From assembly GCA_002503595.1 (NCBI GenBank), contig DASC01000050.1:1-13022 (forward strand): a stretch of DNA of 13,022 nucleotides, in the 5' to 3' direction. Positions 6,776 through 13,022 of this stretch are shown in pieces. The notes beneath the pieces were generated by a model. The model was given only the letters and a program-made list of their open reading frames with translations. It was not told the DNA's origin and did not search any database. Each line of letters opens with the position of its first letter. Position 1 is the stretch's first letter. This DNA is from Candidatus Methanogaster sp. UBA203 (lineage in GTDB: Archaea; Halobacteriota; Methanosarcinia; Methanosarcinales; Methanogasteraceae). Position numbers and translations under genes: made by a program.

Positions 6776-7198
6776 TCACTTTATAGTCGAAATGGTGGTC
6801 AGTTTCAGATGCTGCACGCCCTTGAGCGCCATAAGACCTTCTGCTACCTTTTTGAGATCTTTCGCATCACCGTGCAGCGTGATGACCTCGAGACACGTCT
6901 TCGCATCCGCATGGAAATGCATCGAGGACTGGATCACGTCCAGATGCTCATGCTGGATATCGGCAAGCGCATCGGTAAGTCCGTGCTGCTCGTGGTTGTA
7001 AGTCAGCGATATGACGCCAAGCCGCTCCCCCTTGACCTCGCTTGCCCATTCATAATACCTGATATAACTCCGGATTGCGTCCCGGATGCCCTCGGATCTC
7101 GACGAGTATCCCCGTTTCGTAAGTATTTCATCAAACCTTGTCAGCAGGTTATCCGGTAGCGATACTCCAATTCTCATCAATTCCTGTTCTGGTTCCAT
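6776..7198 (-). CDS. nikR: Nickel-responsive regulator NikR
   Basis: A 140-residue ribbon-helix-helix transcription factor with a C-terminal ACT-like nickel-sensing domain, acting as a tetramer to repress nickel uptake genes when nickel is bound. The DNA-binding part is about residues 8-50 (MRIGVSLPDNLL, then RGYSSRSEGIRDAIRSYI). The nickel ligands line up with E. coli His76, His87, His89 and Cys95 as His83, His94, His96 and Cys102, in the blocks QHEHLDVI and SSMHFHADAKTC with identical spacing, so metal sensing should be intact. The first ATG (7198) is used here; the in-frame ATG at codon 8 has AGGA five bases upstream and is a real alternative. nikR is the first gene of the nikR-lysK pair. 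No nickel transporter is visible, so targets lie elsewhere, with possible autoregulation through the upstream palindrome. Confidence 0.94.
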   Translation of the reverse strand: MEPEQELMRIGVSLPDNLLTRFDEILTKRGYSSRSEGIRDAIRSYIRYYEWASEVKGERLGVISLTYNHEQHGLTDALADIQHEHLDVIQSSMHFHADAKTCLEVITLHGDAKDLKKVAEGLMALKGVQHLKLTTISTIK

Positions 7199-7225
7199 TC
7201 AATCATCCCTTATAGTGTGCAGTAC

Positions 7226-7241
7226 TGTGTTAAACAACACA
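7226..7241. promoter_or_regulatory. Palindrome upstream of nikR
   Basis: TGTGTT-AAAC-AACACA is a perfect 6-bp inverted repeat 28 bases before the nikR ATG, where an operator would overlap or follow the nikR transcription start (a TATA-like TATTAATG lies at about 7254-7262 on the minus strand). It does not match the E. coli NikR site GTATGA-N16-TCATAC. Binding by NikR or another regulator is inference. Confidence 0.4.
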
Positions 7242-7284
7242 TATCCCCCTACATTAATAATACTATGTATCCCGTCATAAAGAA

Positions 7285-7309
7285 TCTCATTATTATGTAA
7301 ATAATGAGA
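7285..7309. promoter_or_regulatory. 25-bp perfect palindrome, probable operator
   Basis: TCTCATTATT and its exact complement AATAATGAGA (10 bp each) surround the 5-base spacer ATGTA. It ends two bases before the CCTTTTTATA promoter element of the plus-strand KaiC-like gene, the usual place for an activator or repressor site abutting the archaeal BRE/TATA. It lies about 87 bases from nikR, so it is more likely to control the KaiC-like gene. The binding protein is unknown. Confidence 0.6.
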
Positions 7310-7310
7310 A

Positions 7311-7320
7311 CCTTTTTATA
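7311..7320 (+). promoter_or_regulatory. TATA box of the KaiC-like gene
   Basis: CCTTTTTATA is a good archaeal TATA box. Transcription would begin near 7342, just before or at the AGGAGG motif (7344-7349) that serves the ATG at 7361. Confidence 0.6.
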
Positions 7321-7360
7321 GGGTGAGAACTAACCTACTTAATAGGAGGAAGTGAAAAAT

Positions 7361-8176
7361 ATGTCAGTATTGCAAGATGCGGTTGCGGATTGTGCACGCA
7401 GAAGGGTGGCACAGGCACCTGCCGTAGCCACGATCGGTAAGATCGTGGAACCGTTGGATGTGGCCTCTGCTTCAGATGTCAAATCCACTGGAATTTTCAT
7501 CCTTGATCGTAATCTTGGCGGGGGTCTTCCGTCCGGATCAGTGGTATATCTCACAGGAGATCCGGAATCGATGTCAGAGATATTTTTACACCAGTTTACA
7601 CAGACACGCAAGACGTATTACGTGGTTACCGGGCGGAAACCGCAGTATGTTGCGCAGAACATACAGAGCATGGGGTATGATATATCAGAAATAACATTCA
7701 TTGATATATATAGTGAATATTATCTTAGTGCCCAGGGTGAACTGGTTGATAACGTGGGCAACGAGTACGTGGACAACCAGATCATAGATTTCATGATATA
7801 CAATCTACAAAATATTGAGACAGAAGATGAATGCAGCGATGTAAACATACTATTTGACACATTCTCGTTCTTCTTAAATCTCAATGTCAATGTCGGGCAG
7901 ATCAAGAAACTCATGAACGTTATCTATGAGACGACCAAGGAACTCGACGGGATGACCTACCTGTACGGATTGAAGAACACACATGACCGGGCGCTTGAGA
8001 ATGAGATCATTAACGCATGTGATGTGGTCTTCGATATCGAACTGCTCCGCAATTCCGACGAGATCGTGAGTAGGCTGTCCATCCCGAAGATTCGCGGAAT
8101 GGCTCCAATCACAGATATGCTCAAGTTCAAGATTAATGAAGGTATCCAGATCGATACCTCAACAGATATCGCATGA
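7361..8176 (+). CDS. RecA/KaiC-superfamily protein with degenerate P-loop
   Basis: A 271-residue protein of the RecA-like KaiC/GvpD/RAD55 superfamily common in archaea. The family block IFILDRNLGGGLPSGSVVYLTG (45-66) ends where a Walker A motif should be, but the loop reads TGDPESMSEIF instead of GxxxxGKT, so the phosphate-binding lysine and Ser/Thr are missing. A hydrophobic strand ending in Asp, VNILFDTFSFF (161-171), matches the Walker B position. The C-terminal part (RLSIPKIRGMAP, 238-249) resembles the closing strands of KaiC-like proteins. It probably binds nucleotide poorly or not at all and may act as a regulatory partner. The ATG at 7361 is chosen over an in-frame GTG at 7352 because AGGAGG (7344-7349) is only two bases from the GTG. 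It is divergent from nikR and convergent with the cytochrome gene (12-base gap). Confidence 0.8.
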   Translation: MSVLQDAVADCARRRVAQAPAVATIGKIVEPLDVASASDVKSTGIFILDRNLGGGLPSGSVVYLTGDPESMSEIFLHQFTQTRKTYYVVTGRKPQYVAQNIQSMGYDISEITFIDIYSEYYLSAQGELVDNVGNEYVDNQIIDFMIYNLQNIETEDECSDVNILFDTFSFFLNLNVNVGQIKKLMNVIYETTKELDGMTYLYGLKNTHDRALENEIINACDVVFDIELLRNSDEIVSRLSIPKIRGMAPITDMLKFKINEGIQIDTSTDIA

Positions 8177-8189
8177 TGCCGTACATCAT
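8173..8189. other. Small hairpin between convergent genes
   Basis: ATGATG-CCGTA-CATCAT is a 6-bp inverted repeat spanning the stop of the KaiC-like gene and touching the stop of the cytochrome gene. It is too short and lacks a T-tract on either side, so a bidirectional terminator is only a possibility. Confidence 0.2.
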
Positions 8190-11100
8190 CAGTCAGGATA
8201 GCTGTGGCACCATCTGCACTCGTGCTCTGCGCTGGCATTGAAGTTCGCCTTCGCATTATCGTAAGCGGTCGCATTGTGGCATTCCGCGCATTCTGTAATC
8301 GTGAGCACATTCACGCCCTTCACCGAATAGTTCGCGGGATCCGCGGTGACGTTATGCCGATCGCTCTCGTTTAGTGGATCTGACTGGTATGAGTGACAGC
8401 ACTCGCACCACTTCCAGGTGTACTCCTCGATCGGATGATTCATCTGCGTGTTGACATGGCACTTCGTGCAGTCCACAGTCTCATGCACACTCGCATTAAA
8501 CATCGTCTTGTTCACATACGCATCAGAGTCGTTCAGTTCGAAGTGGCAGCTTTTGCACGCTTCTGACCAGTTCAGCGTTGGGATCTTGAGACTTGAATCA
8601 TGTATCCTGCCTCTATCATGACATTTCGAAACGATGCAACCAGACGTCTTTGTCGCATGTGGGATGTTTGCGGTGTAGTTCGGGTATCCTGCATGTAAGA
8701 AGATATCGATGAACTCATTGGTCGGGTTCCGGTGGCACCATGCGCAGTCAGAGAGGTCGTCGTCTATAATGATGTCGGTGCGGTTCCACGGATAATGCGA
8801 TGCCTGCGACATGTTCACACGGTACGATGCGTTTCCGCCCGCATCGAAGCCCGGAACCTTCATCGTGCTTAAGTTGTGGCACCCATATCCGCATGAGGAT
8901 GAGTTCGTCGTGGCATTCGGGCGTGCTGTGATATTGATGCCGCTCTTGAAGTGGTTGTAGACCGCGGTTGCGCTGCTCACGTTCTGGTACGCATAAGTGC
9001 CGTTGTGGCACTCGTAGCAGAGGTATGCTTCGTTATTGAAGGTGTCCTCGTGCCCGTTCTCGGGATATGCGCCGTCAGGTACGTGGCAGCCCCAGCATTT
9101 GGCGTTGTTCGTATCACGGACCTCTGACAGAGCGATGTCGGTCATATTCTCATTGACATTCTCGTGCACGCCCAGATTCATCGCTGTCACATTGATCTCG
9201 TAGACTGTGCCTGTCTTGTTAACCCCGTAGAGCGCGTGGCAGTCGGTGCAGTTCCCGCTCGTCTGCGCCCGCGTCAGGGTCTCGTTGTGAAGCCTGCCAT
9301 CACCATGACAGACGTTGCAGTTCTGGCTTCCTGCGTGCTGGATATTCTTGTCGTTTTCGAATTCCATGAACGGAGTCGATGGATTGACGTGGCAGTATGA
9401 GCAGTACGCGGTGTTGTTATTCTCCACGAACAGATCCGCGATATCGGTCCGGTTGTTCCCGTAGTGGGATACGACCGAGAATGCCGTGCGGTAGGTATCG
9501 TTCTCTGTGAATGGATACTTCATCTCTGACTGGTTGTGGCAGCCCATGCACGAGTCGGAGTCTGCCGGGCGGTTCCAGTACGCAGAGATGTTGGTTCCGT
9601 TCTTGAAGTGGTTGTAGACATTCGGAGCATCGCTCACATTGTCGAATGGGTGTCCTGCCTTGTTGTGACAGTCGTAGCAGAGATATGGCGGGTCCTTCCT
9701 CGTACTGTGCTTATCCGCGTTCGTGCCATTCTCAAAGTGGCAGACCCAGCATGATCGGTTCAAGCCGTACTCAAGCAAGATATTGTTCGTGTTCCAGTGC
9801 ATCGCCTCCCCAAAGGCGCTTCCGTTTATCCGCTTGTTCTTTGCAAACCCTTCCTTGTCGTGGCATCTCAGACAATCGAATCCACCCTTTCCAGACCACA
9901 GATTCGCTGCATGGAAGTCCACCGGGGTTTCATTGTCATTTGTATGGCAGATATAACACCCGTCTTCCGTGTTTGAATAGTTTGTGAAGTTGCCGTGCTC
10001 GTTCTGCGGAGCATTTCCCCAGATCAGTCCGTCCGTTGTGTTGTTGTGGCAGATTCCACAGCTCTCTGTCGGATTGATTAAGTGTGTCGTTGTGCCGTAG
10101 TGCGAGACGTTCGATGCGACCGTGTTTTTAAGCATCTGCCCATAAGTGTCCACGTGGCTCTGGTTGATGCTGTTGTTGTGGCAGTCCATACAACGCCCAT
10201 GGCTCATACTGGTCTTGAGGGTCGATGAGTTCGGATAATGCGTATATATCCGTGGAGGCAACCGGTTCGGTGGATAACTCGCACTGATCCAAGTCTCGCC
10301 GTAACTCGTTGCCGCGTTCCATTCATCGCTTCGTGCGTGACAGTCCTCGCATGACCACGGCTTCTTCTGCGGTTTGTAAATAAAGTTCCTGTCCCCCATC
10401 CCCTCCGGCTGCATGCCGTCGCTGTTGTGGCAGCCCCAGCAGGGCTTCGATCTCGAATCGCATTCAAGGATGTCGGTGTGGGTGTTGTTGGCGACGTTCC
10501 CGTGAATGCCGGCAGCGATCGCGTCTGCATCGACGAGCGACTGGACTCCGTAATTGCTGTTGATGTCGTGGCAGATCACGCAGTCGAACCCGCCGCCGGC
10601 ATAGAGCGACTTGTTATGGAAATGCGGGATGTTGTCAGCTGTTACGTTGTACAGGTAGTCAGGGAGTACATGGCAGTAGGTGTAGCACTCTGAGAGGTTT
10701 GATGTGTCCGCGCCGTACATATTATCGGTCACATTCGGAGCATTGCCCCAGATCGCGCCATTTGTGGAGTTGCAGTGGCAGAATAAGCAGTCGGAGGTGT
10801 TAAATAGGGGATTTTCGATGTTGAATGCATCTCCCTGTGATCTATTCAGTCCGTAGTGTGAGACATCGCCCATCGTGGTTCTGCCGGTGTAATCAACAAA
10901 TCTTTTGATTACATTTTTATTTTCATTAGTGTACTTCCAGACCTTGAGATCACCTATGTCACCATCCGAAAGACGACTTGGTGCATGGCAGTCCCCGCAT
11001 GATCCGTTGCTCCCGACATCGGTCTGGATGAATATCGATCCTATGCCCTTGGTGGTCGGACCGTGGTTATCGATCGCCTTGACAACCCCTTTCGTGTGCG

Positions 11101-13022
11101 GTGGCTGACCGCCCTCTGGTCCGTGACACTTCGGACACTTGTACGGGTTCAGCGCCCGGTCCGGATGGAAATTCGGAGACGGTGGCGTGCCGTTTGTAGA
11201 GTGACATGCCCAGCAGATCGAGTTATTTCGGTCAAGGTTCGTATCTGCGTACCCGCGAGCTCCGAGCCATTCTGTGAAATTCTTATCGGTTCCTGGAAGA
11301 TCTGCGTCCACATCCTCTTCAGCCCACCAGCTCAGGTTCTGATGCATCGCAATCTTCACCGCAGATAAGTTCACGATCGGGCGGATCGCATCAGAGCGAC
11401 CGTTGTCGTGGCACTCGAGGCAGCCCGCGCCGCCCGCGGGTTCGTAGTCGATGAATTCGCGGTAGGTGAAATAATCGGTCTGAAGGCATTTCGCCGTCGG
11501 CGTGTGGCAGGCGCTGCCACATGGTTGGCTATCGGTCAGATAAAGTCCACCGCCCCTGTTCGCGGTTGTATTATTCCAGTTCGCATAATCCAGTACATCC
11601 CATGATATGTTGCCTGGAGGCGAGACATTGGTGATGTAGGTGTAGTTGAAAACATTCCCCGTAGACCGTTCTGTATAATTCGTCATCGCAGGATTATCGC
11701 TGCCGTGCGGGTTGTGGCAGGAGTAGCAGTTATATGAGAGGTGCTTATCGTCATAATAATCACTACCCTGTGGGGAGTGGATGTTCTTGAATTTTGGGGT
11801 TCCTCCGGTGCCTCCGTAACTGAAGCCCTTCGGTAATACAATATAATATTCGTCCCGAAAGTTCGTCTGATTCGTGTATTTTTCAAGATGACCGGTCTCG
11901 CCCGACATCTTCGCCACGAGTTTCTCCTCAAGATGACACACGAGGCAGAGAGCATAGTTGGTTGAGTTATACCCCCCTGATGTGGAATTCGTATAATACT
12001 TCAGCAGATCAAACCGATGCTCTGTCCCGTGGTTGTCATGACATGCCTTGCACGCAAGCTTTCCATCCCCGAGCGGGTGGTGGGTCGTCTTGTTGAACTC
12101 CTCCTTCTGATTCAGTGTCGCTCTGACCGCACTTGAATTGTGGCATGTCTGATCGCCTTTGCCGTTGTAGCAGAGCTGCGGGCTTTGCTGGTATAATAGA
12201 TCCTTCCCGCTTGTGTTTCCGTGCGGTATGTTTTTGGAATCATTCTTATCATGGCAGTCGATGCACCGCCCGGGAGTGTAAGGATCATCCAGTGTACCGT
12301 TCCTGATAGTTTTGTTATACTCTGTCCAGTGTTTCGTATTCGGAAACTTGTATGTGCCATCCGCATACTTGAGTTTGTCATAATGACAGTAGTAGCACCT
12401 GCCGTTCGGGGTGTAACCTGCATTCACGAGAATGGTGACCCCGGGTCCTGAGATCGCGGTCGTGATGTTCTTGTAGCTCTTGTCATATATCTTATTGAGC
12501 ACATCCCACCTGTTGACTGCCGTGCAATTCATCGGCTGGTAGGTCGTCTTTTTGCTTGCGTTCTGCTTGTACTCGATTACAGGGAGCCAGTTGCTGCTCG
12601 AGGTGGGAGGTCCATAATCGCCGAAGGCGTTGTTACTCAATCTGCCAGTTGCATCCGAAGTCCCGCCTTCCCAGCACAGCGACTCGTTATAATCGCTGAT
12701 ATCTCTATATCGCACTGATAGGTTCGTCCACATCGGCTCCTGATGGTAGTTATCCCAGCAGAGCACATCGATCCGCCACATCCGCGTGAGATTCGATGTA
12801 TCCTCGTAGCCGACCTTTGTTTTGTCAAAGACGGTATCGAGCGTGCACAAGCTGGTGTTACCTGTCAGGTAGAAGGTGTAATTCGCTGCTGTCGATTCGT
12901 TGTTTGCGATGGCTGCGCCGTTTGAGTCGTTGATCCTGATGTCGAACTCTGATCCGTTGCGCGTGAGATCATTTCCGATCATCGTTGTGTTCGTTGAGTA
13001 CTCCTCAAGGAGGATGCCGATA
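8189..13022 (-). CDS. Giant multiheme c-type cytochrome, 5' end outside window
   Basis: The last 1610 codons of a very large extracellular cytochrome; the frame is open to the right edge, and the first internal ATG (12982) has no ribosome-binding site, so the start lies outside. I count 31 CXXCH motifs plus three CX3CH (11504-11521, 10670-10687, 8876-8893), one CX4CH (8618-8638) and one CX8CH (12140-12172): up to 36 covalently bound haems. The first roughly 200 visible residues lack haem motifs and look beta-rich and Cys-poor, perhaps an Ig-like or S-layer-type domain. Then come eight haem sites, four six-haem modules (24 sites), and a four-haem tail. Several dozen Asn-X-Ser/Thr sequons point to a glycosylated surface protein. 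The chain ends CRWCHSYPD, with no C-terminal anchor. By analogy with large cytochromes of ANME and related archaea it should move electrons outward from the cell. No maturation genes are in the window. Confidence 0.93.
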   Translation of the reverse strand, partial: IGILLEEYSTNTTMIGNDLTRNGSEFDIRINDSNGAAIANNESTAANYTFYLTGNTSLCTLDTVFDKTKVGYEDTSNLTRMWRIDVLCWDNYHQEPMWTNLSVRYRDISDYNESLCWEGGTSDATGRLSNNAFGDYGPPTSSSNWLPVIEYKQNASKKTTYQPMNCTAVNRWDVLNKIYDKSYKNITTAISGPGVTILVNAGYTPNGRCYYCHYDKLKYADGTYKFPNTKHWTEYNKTIRNGTLDDPYTPGRCIDCHDKNDSKNIPHGNTSGKDLLYQQSPQLCYNGKGDQTCHNSSAVRATLNQKEEFNKTTHHPLGDGKLACKACHDNHGTEHRFDLLKYYTNSTSGGYNSTNYALCLVCHLEEKLVAKMSGETGHLEKYTNQTNFRDEYYIVLPKGFSYGGTGGTPKFKNIHSPQGSDYYDDKHLSYNCYSCHNPHGSDNPAMTNYTERSTGNVFNYTYITNVSPPGNISWDVLDYANWNNTTANRGGGLYLTDSQPCGSACHTPTAKCLQTDYFTYREFIDYEPAGGAGCLECHDNGRSDAIRPIVNLSAVKIAMHQNLSWWAEEDVDADLPGTDKNFTEWLGARGYADTNLDRNNSICWACHSTNGTPPSPNFHPDRALNPYKCPKCHGPEGGQPPHTKGVVKAIDNHGPTTKGIGSIFIQTDVGSNGSCGDCHAPSRLSDGDIGDLKVWKYTNENKNVIKRFVDYTGRTTMGDVSHYGLNRSQGDAFNIENPLFNTSDCLFCHCNSTNGAIWGNAPNVTDNMYGADTSNLSECYTYCHVLPDYLYNVTADNIPHFHNKSLYAGGGFDCVICHDINSNYGVQSLVDADAIAAGIHGNVANNTHTDILECDSRSKPCWGCHNSDGMQPEGMGDRNFIYKPQKKPWSCEDCHARSDEWNAATSYGETWISASYPPNRLPPRIYTHYPNSSTLKTSMSHGRCMDCHNNSINQSHVDTYGQMLKNTVASNVSHYGTTTHLINPTESCGICHNNTTDGLIWGNAPQNEHGNFTNYSNTEDGCYICHTNDNETPVDFHAANLWSGKGGFDCLRCHDKEGFAKNKRINGSAFGEAMHWNTNNILLEYGLNRSCWVCHFENGTNADKHSTRKDPPYLCYDCHNKAGHPFDNVSDAPNVYNHFKNGTNISAYWNRPADSDSCMGCHNQSEMKYPFTENDTYRTAFSVVSHYGNNRTDIADLFVENNNTAYCSYCHVNPSTPFMEFENDKNIQHAGSQNCNVCHGDGRLHNETLTRAQTSGNCTDCHALYGVNKTGTVYEINVTAMNLGVHENVNENMTDIALSEVRDTNNAKCWGCHVPDGAYPENGHEDTFNNEAYLCYECHNGTYAYQNVSSATAVYNHFKSGINITARPNATTNSSSCGYGCHNLSTMKVPGFDAGGNASYRVNMSQASHYPWNRTDIIIDDDLSDCAWCHRNPTNEFIDIFLHAGYPNYTANIPHATKTSGCIVSKCHDRGRIHDSSLKIPTLNWSEACKSCHFELNDSDAYVNKTMFNASVHETVDCTKCHVNTQMNHPIEEYTWKWCECCHSYQSDPLNESDRHNVTADPANYSVKGVNVLTITECAECHNATAYDNAKANFNASAEHECRWCHSYPD
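8471..9097 (-). repeat. Hexahaem module D of the cytochrome
   Basis: About 209 residues: CWGCH (9083-9097), CYECH (9005), CGYGCH (8876, CX3CH), CAWCH (8732), CIVSKCH (8618, CX4CH), CKSCH (8543). SHYP is encoded near 8789-8800. It aligns closely with module C (YNHFKSGINIT, MKVP against MKYP, NRTDI, CHRNPTNEF against CHVNPSTPF), so C and D look like a recent duplication with changes in two haem-binding loops. Confidence 0.8.
9098..9751 (-). repeat. Hexahaem module C of the cytochrome
   Basis: About 218 residues: CWVCH (9737-9751), CYDCH (9666), CMGCH (9536), CSYCH (9389), CNVCH (9305), CTDCH (9236). SHYG is encoded near 9461-9469. VYNHFKNGTNIS before haem 3 and RTDI after SHYG are shared with module D. 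Confidence 0.8.
9752..10441 (-). repeat. Hexahaem module B of the cytochrome
   Basis: About 230 residues: CWGCH (10427-10441), CEDCH (10337), CMDCH (10178), CGICH (10046), CYICH (9944), CLRCH (9860). SHYG is encoded near 10097-10105. The segment GLIWGNAP after haem 4 matches GAIWGNAP in module A, showing that A and B are the closest pair there. Confidence 0.78.
10442..11215 (-). repeat. Hexahaem module A of the cytochrome
   Basis: About 258 residues beginning at CWACH (11201-11215), then CPKCH (11123), CGDCH (10985), CLFCH (10775), CYTYCH (10670, CX3CH) and CVICH (10568). The conserved SHYG lies between haems 3 and 4 (codons near 10853-10861). This module has the longest haem 3 to haem 4 gap. 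Confidence 0.75.

Noticed and set aside
7352..7360. GTG start for the KaiC-like protein three codons upstream
   Set aside because: The AGGAGG motif ends only two bases before it, too close for normal initiation; the ATG at 7361 fits better.
8748..12828. Many open frames of 60-120 codons on both strands inside the cytochrome gene
   Set aside because: They are shadows of the repetitive haem-coding sequence in other frames and carry no independent start signals or family motifs.
12980..12982. ATG at 12982 as the true start of the cytochrome
   Set aside because: The frame stays open to the window edge, no Shine-Dalgarno or signal peptide is present, and the sequence before and after the ATG looks like one continuous domain.

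Overview
This window comes from an archaeon, most likely a euryarchaeon of the Methanosarcina/ANME/Syntropharchaeales neighbourhood. The evidence is a class I lysyl-tRNA synthetase, an archaeal-type phosphopantetheine adenylyltransferase, a methanogen-like glutamyl-tRNA reductase, a DUF1614 membrane protein found mainly in archaea, TATA/BRE-like promoters and strong Shine-Dalgarno sites. The right third is a giant multiheme c-type cytochrome of the kind known from anaerobic methane- or alkane-oxidising archaea. The exact lineage cannot be fixed from sequence inspection alone.

Layout. Bases 1-790 (+ strand) hold a complete tRNA-Pro(TGG) followed by a DUF1614 multi-pass membrane protein. Bases 791-1130 have no convincing gene but carry a perfect 18-bp inverted repeat built from a 10-nt periodic unit. 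Bases 1131-5164 are all minus strand: an AAA_14/DUF4143 ATPase, hemA, coaD, a calcium-binding (EF-hand) lipoprotein with a Pro/Ala/Thr repeat linker, and an unannotated 37-codon small ORF with a near-ideal ribosome-binding site. Bases 5269-7198 (minus) are a tight nikR-lysK pair with one base between them. A 162-base divergent intergenic region with two clear DNA palindromes separates nikR from a plus-strand RecA/KaiC-superfamily protein whose P-loop is degenerate (7361-8176). From 8189 to the right edge (minus strand, 5' end outside the window) runs one cytochrome gene of at least 1610 codons.

The cytochrome is the most notable object. I count 31 canonical CXXCH motifs plus five longer CXnCH motifs (three CX3CH, one CX4CH, one CX8CH), so up to 36 haems. 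Twenty-four of these sit in four consecutive six-haem modules of about 258, 230, 218 and 209 residues. Each module opens with a CW[AGV]CH motif and has a conserved Ser-His-Tyr between haems 3 and 4. The chain has dozens of N-glycosylation sequons and ends four residues after its last haem motif with no membrane anchor, which fits an extracellular electron conduit.

How the genes may fit together: hemA makes the tetrapyrrole precursor needed for haem (and for cofactor F430 and corrinoids in methanogen relatives), coaD makes coenzyme A, and nikR handles nickel. These suit an organism with a high demand for haem, nickel and CoA, but apart from the coaD-hemA and nikR-lysK pairs I see no direct operon link between them and the cytochrome.
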